Below are positions 1-6,147 of a DNA stretch of 12,562 bases, piece after piece. Source of the stretch: JAVJPJ01 sp040217295. GTDB taxonomy: Bacteria; Pseudomonadota; Alphaproteobacteria; Rhodobacterales; Rhodobacteraceae. Location of the stretch: contig CAYWTM010000102.1 of the NCBI GenBank assembly GCA_964460185.1, positions 1 to 12,562 on the forward strand, written 5' to 3'. Numbering within the stretch: position 1 is the first letter of the stretch; each line of letters opens with the position of its first letter. A program made the translations under genes and the position numbers. The notes below the pieces were generated by a model. It did no database searches. It had not been told where the DNA came from and worked only from the letters and a program-made list of their open reading frames with translations.

Positions 1-714
1 ACAGTCGCTGAACCAAAGCCGTTCCGAAGGAATGTCGCAATCCCGAACCGCAGCATTGAAGACAGTCCATTCGTGGCGAGGAACCAACTGCGTTTTCCCA
101 GCCTCAGCCGGGTTGGTTGTCGGGAAGTTCGACCCTTGGAAGACAATGCACCCCCAATTCGCGATCTCGGACAGTTCATTGAACGTACCGCCCACAACTT
201 CGGTGGCGATCTCTGGGTCCAGTTCAAGCCCTGCGAAGTCGACAAAGATTTCGCACTCGGAAGCCGTAAGCCCGAGGGCCTGCAAGCCATCACGCAGAAC
301 GTCGCCTTCCAAGTCTTCGGCGCGCAGGTGGATCGCAGCGCGGGGAAAAGCTTTGAGCAGCAAACCGCTCCATAGGCCATTAACCAGATCAGACGCCGGA
401 ATAACTGCGATGAGATTTGGGTTTCTCGCCCGTGCAACTTGGAACAGACGGCTGATACCCTCGTCGCTTGGTTCCCTCATCACATATTGGGCGTCCATGT
501 AAGCGGGATAGCGCGGCCAGTGTTTGCCAATACGTTCACCCGTTACATATGCGATCTCGTCGTGGGTCAGAACACGCCCGAGTTCCGGGTCTTTTTCGAT
601 CAGTGGCGGCAGGATAAAGTAAGGACGCACATGCTTTTGCATGGTCGGGCGGATACGCCCCGCTGCGTTGTATTCACCTTGCTTAAACCTTAGTGCCGGA
701 CGATATGGCAGCAT
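1..714 (-). CDS. Beta family protein, partial (C-terminal end beyond left edge)
   Basis: An open frame runs from ATG at 714 off the left edge, giving 238 residues with no stop. The protein begins MLPYRPALRFKQGEYNA, which resembles the start of the beta family (Pfam Beta_protein, recalled from memory). Those proteins are about 350 residues, so roughly a third is missing. Short hydrophobic strands (YFILPP, LIAVIPA, AIHLRA, EIFVDF, CIVFQGS) alternate with helical stretches, suggesting an alpha/beta, possibly barrel-like, fold; this is inference. No signal peptide or membrane segment is seen. The start is supported by a GAGGAG ribosome site 7 nt upstream, inside the preceding gene. The two genes overlap by 32 nt (683-714), so translation is probably coupled. 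The biochemical function of the family is not known to me. Its place beside an XRE-ImmA/IrrE regulator suggests a defence or stress role. Confidence 0.8.
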   Translation of the reverse strand, partial: MLPYRPALRFKQGEYNAAGRIRPTMQKHVRPYFILPPLIEKDPELGRVLTHDEIAYVTGERIGKHWPRYPAYMDAQYVMREPSDEGISRLFQVARARNPNLIAVIPASDLVNGLWSGLLLKAFPRAAIHLRAEDLEGDVLRDGLQALGLTASECEIFVDFAGLELDPEIATEVVGGTFNELSEIANWGCIVFQGSNFPTTNPAEAGKTQLVPRHEWTVFNAAVRDCDIPSERLWFSDC

Positions 715-2002
715 CGTTGCGCTCCTCGGGTTGCTCAAAAAGTACCTTCCTCACAGTGTTCCTCCCGATCTTCTTTGAGAACAACGCGTAGTCGTTTCTC
801 TCTTTTTGAATCCTGCCGAAAATGATGGCCGGATTAATCCCCAGTTCTTTCGCCAGCTTCTCTGCCGGCTGTACTGTTTTGGCGATCCGAGCAGTGGATT
901 TACGCCAACGTTCTTCTGGTATTAGCATGTTAGAAGCAAAAGCATCCGCTTCCTCCTCCTGTTCGTCAACAGACGACGCATCAAACTGATCAAAAAAACC
1001 ACTAGCGAGACCCGTCAATCGGTGCAGCACCACATGACCCACTTCATGAAGCAGGCTAAACCAAAAGTTGCCAATATCATCTTTTCTGAGCGTAAGGCCG
1101 ATAACCGGCACTCCCTCTTCAATGAACGCGGCACCGTCGATGGTAAGGCCCGGGATTTGCCTCTCCGCGATGATGACGATACCCGCCTCATAGAGTTGCT
1201 GTTGGGCGCGACGCGGGCCATCTGAAAAAACACTGAGCTTGGGAAGCTGGTTCAGCCAGCCCGTTTTCACAGGGTCATAGCGTGGAATGCCTTCACGAAT
1301 GATTTCCTTTGCGCGCGTTACCACTCGAGCGCGCCACGCGTGGAGCAAAACATCTTCGCTATGATCCTGAACGTTCAACCCTGTCCGCAACAAAGTGGGG
1401 CTACCAAAATCAATTCTGTTTTCTGCGATGTATTGTCGGAGCTGCGCCTCGTCCATGTCATCTGCAAACCAGCCGTTCGTGCGGCCATGTTTCAAGATCT
1501 TCTTGATACTCTCTTTGGAGACATCATCAATCACCTTGTCCAACCCCCGAAACTGAGGGTTGGGCTCGATGGTCGCGCTCAGGCGCACACCCAAAAGAGC
1601 AGCAACGCGAGCGTAGTTCTTTACGCTTATGGAGCTGTAGCGGTCAGCCTCATATCTCTGAACCTGCTGCTCTCTCACGCCCAAGCGCCAAGCGAGGTCT
1701 CGCTGTGTATAGCCCTTGGCAATTCGCGCAACGATCAGCATTAGACCTGGGTCGCTTTTCGCACGACGCTCAAGGGGCGCTGGCTTGCCTGTTCCCTTGG
1801 CGACATCATACGCTACGATAGCATCATTCAGGTCATCACGTTCGGCTTTCAAAGTCGCGGAAAGCTGTTTCACAACCTCAGGCGGCAAACCCTCGACGAC
1901 TCGCTTAAGGGATGCATCTGTCGCTAACGCCTCATCAAGCGCGGCTACGCGCGAGCGAGCTTCGCGCAGTTCTTTTTCATTGAGGATGATGCCTGTGTTC
2001 AT
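683..2002 (-). CDS. XRE-family regulator fused to ImmA/IrrE zinc metallopeptidase
   Basis: The protein has 439 residues. Residues 1-80 form a charged, helical N-terminal region resembling the leader of HigA-type antitoxins. Residues 84-140 form a helix-turn-helix of the XRE/Cro type, with GYTQRDLAWRLGVREQQVQRYE as the core. Residues 265-400 form the peptidase domain, with the zinc motif HEVGH at 319-323 and a likely third ligand in EEEADAFASNML near Glu351. ImmA/IrrE peptidases cleave a partner repressor (ImmA-ImmR of ICEBs1, IrrE-DdrO of Deinococcus). Here the DNA-binding and peptidase parts share one chain, so the protein may bind its own promoter and respond to a signal. The ATG at 2002 lies only 6 nt downstream of one promoter candidate, and two palindromic operators lie just upstream. 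It is the first gene of a two-gene operon with the overlapping beta-family gene. Base composition is clearly lower in GC than the housekeeping genes to the right, consistent with acquisition. Confidence 0.93.
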   Translation of the reverse strand: MNTGIILNEKELREARSRVAALDEALATDASLKRVVEGLPPEVVKQLSATLKAERDDLNDAIVAYDVAKGTGKPAPLERRAKSDPGLMLIVARIAKGYTQRDLAWRLGVREQQVQRYEADRYSSISVKNYARVAALLGVRLSATIEPNPQFRGLDKVIDDVSKESIKKILKHGRTNGWFADDMDEAQLRQYIAENRIDFGSPTLLRTGLNVQDHSEDVLLHAWRARVVTRAKEIIREGIPRYDPVKTGWLNQLPKLSVFSDGPRRAQQQLYEAGIVIIAERQIPGLTIDGAAFIEEGVPVIGLTLRKDDIGNFWFSLLHEVGHVVLHRLTGLASGFFDQFDASSVDEQEEEADAFASNMLIPEERWRKSTARIAKTVQPAEKLAKELGINPAIIFGRIQKERNDYALFSKKIGRNTVRKVLFEQPEERNDAAISSGTKV

Positions 2003-2008
2003 GCTCTC

Positions 2009-2049
2009 CGTATACCCAACAAATATGTTGTGATCAAGGGGCCCAACAA
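2009..2049 (-). promoter_or_regulatory. Promoter of the XRE-ImmA/IrrE operon (two alternative readings)
   Basis: Reading A has -35 TTGATC (2037-2032), a 17-nt spacer and -10 TATACG (2014-2009). It would start transcription at or next to the ATG at 2002, giving a leaderless message. Reading B has -35 TTGTTG (2049-2044), a 16-nt spacer and -10 CATATT (2027-2022). It gives a leader of about 12 nt that keeps the GGAGAG ribosome site at 2009-2004. In both readings the palindromic operators cover promoter elements. No experimental start is available. Confidence 0.5.
2015..2033. promoter_or_regulatory. Operator copy 1, palindromic
   Basis: The 19-nt element CCCAACAAATATGTTGTGA contains inverted arms CAACA and TGTTG. 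It matches copy 2 at 2042-2060 at 17 of 19 positions. It sits between the -35 and -10 of promoter reading A, or over the -10 of reading B. Binding and autorepression by the XRE protein encoded just downstream is an inference from position and symmetry. Confidence 0.7.
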
Positions 2050-2060
2050 AATTGTTGTGA
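2042..2060. promoter_or_regulatory. Operator copy 2, palindromic
   Basis: The 19-nt element CCCAACAAAATTGTTGTGA has perfect inverted arms CAACAA and TTGTTG around a central AA. It lies 27 nt, start to start, from copy 1 in the same orientation. Two near-identical palindromes upstream of an XRE-type gene fit paired dimer binding sites of the encoded regulator; this is an inference. Confidence 0.7.
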
Positions 2061-2341
2061 CGCTATGGGTTTGCCAGCACCCGGTGGCTGGCCTCAAACC
2101 AAACCTTCTGGCTTCCCACCGAACCCCAATGCGCGCGTCTGGATGCGCAATAAACACAGAATGCGGCTGTTGAGGGGTGGTTCGTTTCATCGGATAGACA
2201 TAGTAGCCTTGTCATCCAACCGACCGAGTTGGGCAGGTGGACCTTTGGCGCTAATCGCTACCCCAGTGATACCCAGCAAGGCACGAGCAAGAACGCGCAA
2301 CAGGAGTCGTTGTTATAACTCTCTGATATTGCTGTATTTAA
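2061..2341. other. Island edge without a recognisable gene
   Basis: With the operator region this makes 339 nt without an annotated gene between the XRE-type start and tRNA-Phe. On the minus strand an open frame of 41 codons without an ATG near its beginning (2312-2187, TGA) meets a 63-codon frame (2190-1999) in an ATGA overlap. The second frame runs through both operators and the promoter, so it is probably not a gene. I recognise no integrase or phage remnant. The bases next to the tRNA 3' end are AT-rich, unlike the flanking chromosome, consistent with a recombination junction. Confidence 0.45.
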
Positions 2342-2416
2342 TGGTGCCCGGGGGCGGAATCGAACCACCGACACGAGGATTTTCAATCCACTGCTCTACC
2401 CCTGAGCTACCCGGGC
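2342..2416 (-). tRNA. tRNA-Phe (anticodon GAA)
   Basis: The 75-nt cloverleaf includes an encoded CCA. The acceptor stem GCCCGGG pairs with CCCGGGC, the D arm is GCTC/GAGC around a 7-nt loop, and the T arm is GGTGG/CCGCC around TTCGATT. The anticodon GAA is at 2384-2382 in the loop TTGAAAA. In the anticodon stem GTGGA/TCCTC, positions 28 and 42 are both U, a mismatch. The gene lies 110 nt downstream of yacG on the same strand and may be cotranscribed. Its 3' end faces the lower-GC accessory segment, the geometry expected when a mobile island uses a tRNA 3' end as attachment site. Confidence 0.97.
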
Positions 2417-2526
2417 ACGGGTTTGGCGGGCGCGGCCGCCTCGGGTGAGCGGCGTTCTAGGGCCTCTTGTGCGGGGTGTCCATAGGGCGGATGCGATTTT
2501 TGCGTGCCTTTCGACAGGCCGTGCGA

Positions 2527-2709
2527 TCAATGCGTCTTGCGGTTCTCTTCGGCCAGTGCCGCGGCGGCGGCGTCGAGGTCTTCCGGATCATCGGACGGCA
2601 CCGCATACGACCCGTTCAGCCAGCGTGCGAGATCCACATCCGCGCAGCGGCGCGAGCAGAACGGGCGGTAGTCCGGGCTGACGTCTTTGGCACAGATCGG
2701 GCAGGACAT
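2527..2709 (-). CDS. yacG: DNA gyrase inhibitor YacG, zinc-binding
   Basis: The 60-residue protein starts MSCPICAKDVSPDY. Four cysteines (Cys3, Cys6, Cys18, Cys22) form the zinc site CPxC...CSRRC, followed by the family-typical DLARWLNGSYAVP. E. coli YacG (about 65 residues) binds GyrB and blocks DNA binding by gyrase. I chose the ATG at 2709 because it begins the conserved zinc motif at the family length; a longer frame from a TTG at 2775 adds residues with no family match. In related genomes, as I recall, yacG directly follows rng. Here a plus-strand lytic transglycosylase gene lies between them, so yacG needs its own promoter in the 144-nt gap at 2710-2853. Confidence 0.93.
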   Translation of the reverse strand: MSCPICAKDVSPDYRPFCSRRCADVDLARWLNGSYAVPSDDPEDLDAAAAALAEENRKTH

Positions 2710-2853
2710 GGGGCGGAAGCTCCGGGCGGGAAACGGTGACCCGCCCAGTATGGAGTTCCCTGAAAACGGCTGCAAGCGGTGCGGTCCATGCTTGCGGCAC
2801 CCTGCCCCACCGCGCTACCTACGGGGTACCCAAAAGGCGAAGGTACGCGAACC

Positions 2854-4101
2854 ATGGATCCGATCACACGCAGGACGGCGATCGTGATGGCCAGCGCGGG
2901 GGCGATGTCGGCCTGTGTGCCCGCCATCGGCACGCCGGGCGATGGCGGGCCAAGCCGCGATCCTGCCTTTCGTCCCACCCCAAACGCCGCCTACGACGCA
3001 TGGATGGCGGCCTTCCGCCCGCGTGCGCTGAGCCGTGGCATCGCGCAAGCAACGCTCGACCGGGGGCTGCGTGGCACGGGCTTTTTGCCGGGCGTGGTCG
3101 AGCGCGACCGCAACCAGACCGAATTCAGCCGTTCGACCGAGGATTACCTTGCAATTGTCGCGTCTGATGATGACGTCGCCCTGGGGCGCACACGCTATCA
3201 GGGCGCGCGCGCGATCCTGGCCGAGATCGAGGCGCGCTACGGTGTTCAGGCCCCGGTGATCGCGGCAATCTGGGGGGTGGAAAGCGCCTTTGGCACGCGG
3301 CTTGGCGATATTCCGGTGATTTCGGCCGTGTCGACGCTGGCCTACGAGGGGCGGCGCGGCCGGTTCTTCGAGGCACAGCTTATGGCAGCGCTGCGGATCG
3401 TCCAGAATGGAGACACGACGCCGGACCGTATGCTGGGCTCGTGGGCGGGGGCAATGGGCCACAGTCAGCTCATTCCCACCACCTACGAGGAATACGCCGT
3501 CGATTTTCGCGGCGACGGGCGGCGTGACATCTGGTCGAGTGATCCCACCGACGGGCTGGCCTCGACCGCGAACTACCTCAACAGGTTCGGCTGGCGGCAG
3601 GGCGATCCCTGGGGGATCGAGGTACAACTGCCGGCAGGGTTTGACGCGGGCACCACGGGCCGCGACCAGCGGCGCAGCGTGGCTGACTGGACGTCCCTCG
3701 GCGTTCGCACGGCCACCGGCGGCGCGTTGCCCGACCATGGGCCGGCGGCGATCCATGCCCCTCAAGGCGCCGCAGGGCCGGGGTTCCTTTTATTCCACAA
3801 TTTCAACGTGATCCTTCGCTATAACGCGTCGACAAATTATGGAATCGGCGTCGGCTACCTGTCGGACCGGATCGCGGGGGCCGGGCCATTGCGGCAGGCC
3901 TTCGGGCCGGACGAGACGGGCCTGACACAAGATGAACGCAGGGAACTGCAGGTGCTGTTGAACAGGGCTGGGTTCGATGCGGGCACGCCAGATGGCGTCA
4001 TCGGAAGCCGGAGCGAGGCCGCCATAAGCGCCTACCAGACCGCCAACGGTCTGACCGCAACCGGGGTGCCATCGCCCGCCTTGTTGCGGCGCTTGCGCTA
4101 A
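2854..4101 (+). CDS. Lytic murein transglycosylase (MltB-like, SLT_2 type) lipoprotein
   Basis: The 415-residue protein cleaves the MurNAc-GlcNAc bond of peptidoglycan to form 1,6-anhydro ends. It begins with a short signal, MDPITRRTAIVMASAGAM then SAC. The Arg-Arg pair is Tat-like, and Cys21 in MSAC is a probable lipobox cysteine, so export and lipid anchoring are likely. The catalytic domain spans about residues 40-345, with the catalytic Glu143 in AAIWGVESAFG and the family signature GAMGHSQLIPTTY. A peptidoglycan-binding repeat fills about 359-415 (LQVLLNRAGFDAGTPDG). I chose the ATG at 2854 because it begins the signal peptide and has an AGG 10 nt upstream; the frame is open back to a GTG at 2779. 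It is divergent from yacG and convergent with rng, overlapping the rng stop by 4 nt. Confidence 0.93.
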   Translation: MDPITRRTAIVMASAGAMSACVPAIGTPGDGGPSRDPAFRPTPNAAYDAWMAAFRPRALSRGIAQATLDRGLRGTGFLPGVVERDRNQTEFSRSTEDYLAIVASDDDVALGRTRYQGARAILAEIEARYGVQAPVIAAIWGVESAFGTRLGDIPVISAVSTLAYEGRRGRFFEAQLMAALRIVQNGDTTPDRMLGSWAGAMGHSQLIPTTYEEYAVDFRGDGRRDIWSSDPTDGLASTANYLNRFGWRQGDPWGIEVQLPAGFDAGTTGRDQRRSVADWTSLGVRTATGGALPDHGPAAIHAPQGAAGPGFLLFHNFNVILRYNASTNYGIGVGYLSDRIAGAGPLRQAFGPDETGLTQDERRELQVLLNRAGFDAGTPDGVIGSRSEAAISAYQTANGLTATGVPSPALLRRLR

Positions 4102-5141
4102 GTCGGCCAGATCTGCGTCAGCGGCCAGCGGTCGCGTTTGCGTTGCAGCTCCAGATGGCCAAGCGGTGTCCATCCGGCAATCACCACCTCAGCCCCGTCC
4201 TGCCGAAAGGCGCGGCGCGTGGCGTCTTCGATCTGGCGGCGGTCCTTCTTGGGCATCGGCGCCAGATCCAGTACCACTTGGCCGCCCAGCCCCCTCAGCC
4301 GCAATTGCCGCGGCAGGTCGCGCACAAGGCCCAGGTTGGCCCGCAGGCCTGCGGCAAGGTTGCTGTCAGCGCCGGTATTCACGTCCACCGCGATCAGCGC
4401 GCGCGTTGTCTCGATATAGGCGCTGGCCTGACCGGACAGCGCCACCCTGGGCCCCAGCAACGCCTCGACGGCATCCAGGACCCCGAGGGTTTCAAATGAT
4501 CCGGCTACGTCGATCACCTCGTCGGGGTCCGGCACCGACCATTCCACCCAGGCCTGCAGATGCGCATCGGGCGCATCGACCAGCAATTCCGGTGCCCCGT
4601 CCAGATCCGCCAGAACCTGCCTGGCCAGCTCGCACATCGCTGTAATGTCGGCAGCGATGTCGGCATCCGAAACCTCTTCGCAGGCCGAACGAAGGATCAG
4701 GCCATAGTCGAGCCCCTCCATCGCATCATGGGCAATTTCCAGCAACCGATCGCGTTCGGCATCGTCCTTGATCGCGCGGCTGACATTCAGACCGGGCGCA
4801 AAGGGAGTGACGATGGCATAGCGGCTCTTGAACAGCAGGTTGGGGGTGACGGGGCTGGCCTTTCCGGCCTCGGTCGTGCCCGAGACCTGGACCAGCACCA
4901 TGTCGCCCGGGTGCACATCCCTGGTTTTGCGCAAGAACCCGGTCTGCCCGCGCCCCAGATCGAGGGTGACACCACCCTGCCCCTTCATGGGACGTTCGGC
5001 CTTGGCGCGGTAGATGGCGCCAGGTGCAGGAGGCAGGTCCTCGGGCGGGTCGATGATCAGGTCTTCGAGACGTCCATCGACCATAAGTGCCGCGGCTGCC
5101 CGGCCGTCCACATGATCCAGAACAACGACGCGACCCTTCAT
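4098..5141 (-). CDS. rng: Ribonuclease E/G family protein, short form
   Basis: The 347-residue protein belongs to the RNase E/G endoribonucleases, which process rRNA and decay mRNA. An S1-like RNA-binding part lies in about residues 35-110 (GAIYRAKAERPMKGQGG...GQTGFLRK). The catalytic core has the metal-binding aspartates Asp253 in AVDVNTG and Asp292 in VVLDLAPM, and the conserved QLRLRGLGG. The protein ends at GHLELQRKRDRWPLTQIWPT, about where RNase E/G usually carries the CPxC zinc-link, which is absent. E. coli RNase G has 489 residues, so this is a minimal form. I chose the ATG at 5141 because it overlaps the maf stop as ATGA and has a GGGGGGA ribosome site. The stop (TAG) overlaps the TAA of the convergent transglycosylase gene. 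Confidence 0.92.
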   Translation of the reverse strand: MKGRVVVLDHVDGRAAAALMVDGRLEDLIIDPPEDLPPAPGAIYRAKAERPMKGQGGVTLDLGRGQTGFLRKTRDVHPGDMVLVQVSGTTEAGKASPVTPNLLFKSRYAIVTPFAPGLNVSRAIKDDAERDRLLEIAHDAMEGLDYGLILRSACEEVSDADIAADITAMCELARQVLADLDGAPELLVDAPDAHLQAWVEWSVPDPDEVIDVAGSFETLGVLDAVEALLGPRVALSGQASAYIETTRALIAVDVNTGADSNLAAGLRANLGLVRDLPRQLRLRGLGGQVVLDLAPMPKKDRRQIEDATRRAFRQDGAEVVIAGWTPLGHLELQRKRDRWPLTQIWPT

Positions 5142-5713
5142 GCATCCCCCCAGACGGGATAGCCCGCCGTCGATAGCAATTGCGCGGTTTCCGCCATCGG
5201 CAGGCCGACGATGGCACTGTAGCTGCCGGAAATCCACGGGATGAAGGCGCCCGCAGGCCCCTGGATGGAATAGCCGCCCGCCTTGCCCTGCCAGTCACCG
5301 CTGGCGAGATACGCCGCCGTTTCCGGCCCCGACAGCCGTTTCATCCGCACGCGGCTTTCGACAATACGATCCCAGATCCTGTCCCCGCGCCGCACGGCCA
5401 GGGCCGTATAGACCCGGTGACGCCGTCCGGACAAAGCCATCAGAAAAGCCCGCGCCTCGGCCTCGTCAGTGGGCTTGCCCATGATCCGGCGGCCCAGCGC
5501 GACGGTCGTATCCGCGCACAGCACGATATCGTCAGGCCCCGCCGCAACGGCGGCTGCCTTTTCATGGGCGATGCGCGCGCAGTAGGGACGCGGCAATTCG
5601 CCGGGGCGGGGGTCTTCATCGATATCGGGGGGCGTGATGGCATCGGGCGTTATGCCCAGAACGGCCAAAAGCTCCCGACGCCGGGGGCTGCCGGAACCCA
5701 GGATCAGTTTCAT
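5138..5713 (-). CDS. maf: Maf-family nucleoside triphosphate pyrophosphatase
   Basis: The 191-residue protein hydrolyses non-canonical or surplus nucleoside triphosphates to monophosphate and pyrophosphate, acting in the cytoplasm as nucleotide quality control. It starts MKLILGSGSPRRRELL, with the Maf signature SGSPRRR at 7-13. The catalytic Asp68 lies in LCADTTVAL, and Lys80 in IMGKP and the KAGGYSIQG block at 144-152 are conserved. I chose the ATG at 5713 because the family begins at MKLIL and GGAAGGA lies just upstream; an ATG at 5728 would add five residues. It lies 61 nt downstream of infA and ends in a 4-nt ATGA overlap with rng, so the three are likely one transcript. Confidence 0.95.
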   Translation of the reverse strand: MKLILGSGSPRRRELLAVLGITPDAITPPDIDEDPRPGELPRPYCARIAHEKAAAVAAGPDDIVLCADTTVALGRRIMGKPTDEAEARAFLMALSGRRHRVYTALAVRRGDRIWDRIVESRVRMKRLSGPETAAYLASGDWQGKAGGYSIQGPAGAFIPWISGSYSAIVGLPMAETAQLLSTAGYPVWGDA

Positions 5714-5752
5714 GGCGTCCTTCCACATCCTGCCCGAAGGCCACCGGGACGC

Positions 5753-5775
5753 GGCATGCGGGTTGCCGCCATGCC
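5753..5775 (-). repeat. Weak hairpin between infA and maf
   Basis: GGCATG and CATGCC form a 6-bp stem around an 11-nt loop, overlapping the last base of the infA stop codon. There is no T-tract, so it is not a convincing terminator. It may stabilise the infA 3' end or mark a processing site. Confidence 0.25.
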
Positions 5776-5993
5776 TATTTGAAGCGGTAGTTGATGCGGC
5801 CCTTCGTCAAATCGTAGGGCGTCATTTCAACTTGCACCTTGTCGCCAGCCAGAACACGGATGCGGTTCTTGCGCATCTTGCCTGCCGTATGTGCGATGAT
5901 CTCATGGCCGTTCTCAAGCTCGACCCGGAATGTCGCATTCGGCAGGAGTTCCTTCACGACACCAGGAAATTCGAGCATTTCTTCCTTGGCCAT
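5775..5993 (-). CDS. infA: Translation initiation factor IF-1
   Basis: The 72-residue protein, MAKEEMLEFPGVVKELLPNA at its start, is a single S1/OB-fold domain of normal family length. It binds the A site of the 30S subunit during initiation. The conserved stretches GHEIIAHTAGKMRKNRIRV and DLTKGRINYRFK are intact. I chose the ATG at 5993 because it begins the conserved MAKEE and follows a good ribosome site (TGGAGAGACC). The open frame upstream to 6128 has no family match. A gap of about 154 nt separates it from the preceding GNAT gene, so infA probably has its own promoter and heads an infA-maf-rng unit. Confidence 0.98.
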   Translation of the reverse strand: MAKEEMLEFPGVVKELLPNATFRVELENGHEIIAHTAGKMRKNRIRVLAGDKVQVEMTPYDLTKGRINYRFK

Positions 5994-6035
5994 GGTCTCT
6001 CCATTTGTGAGCGCAGCGCACCCGGCGCTGCAAGT

Positions 6036-6070
6036 GGGCGCTAAATGCGCCCTCAGCCCCAAAGTTTCAA
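6036..6070 (-). promoter_or_regulatory. Candidate infA promoter with overlapping palindrome
   Basis: A -35-like TTGAAA (6070-6065) is followed after 17 nt by a weak -10-like CATTTA (6047-6042). The -10 lies in the loop of a perfect 6-bp inverted repeat, GGGCGC-ATTTA-GCGCCC (6036-6052). The palindrome could be an operator or a leader hairpin. The promoter call is weak because the -10 is a poor match. Confidence 0.35.
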
Positions 6071-6119
6071 GGCAAATCGGGCGAAACCCGGCACGCCCGC
6101 GTTCGTGACGGCCAAGTCG

Positions 6120-6134
6120 CGGCGACAATCGCCG
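6120..6134 (-). terminator. Possible weak terminator hairpin after the GNAT gene
   Basis: CGGCGA-TTG-TCGCCG forms a 6-bp stem with a 3-nt loop, starting 14 nt downstream of the GNAT stop. No run of T follows, so a Rho-independent terminator is not demonstrated. It separates the hisD-GNAT genes from infA. Confidence 0.3.
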
Positions 6135-6147
6135 TGCCGCGCCCCCC

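Noticed and set aside
32..693. Three plus-strand frames at the left edge
   Set aside because: They lie opposite the beta-family gene, which has a good ribosome site and a family-like start; their translations show no domain.
1999..2190. 63-codon minus-strand frame upstream of the XRE-type gene
   Set aside because: It runs through both operators and the promoter and has no recognisable domain; kept only as a low-interest observation.
2065..2448. Plus-strand frame containing GGGIEPPTRGFSIHCSTPELPG
   Set aside because: This peptide is the antisense translation of tRNA-Phe, a familiar annotation artefact; it is not evidence of an integrase.
2815..3765. 316-codon minus-strand frame opposite the transglycosylase gene
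   Set aside because: The plus strand encodes a complete transglycosylase with signal peptide and catalytic Glu; the antisense translation is Arg/Pro-rich and featureless.
5994..6128. Longer N-terminus for IF-1
   Set aside because: IF-1 is about 72 residues and starts MAKE; the extension covers the likely promoter and leader.
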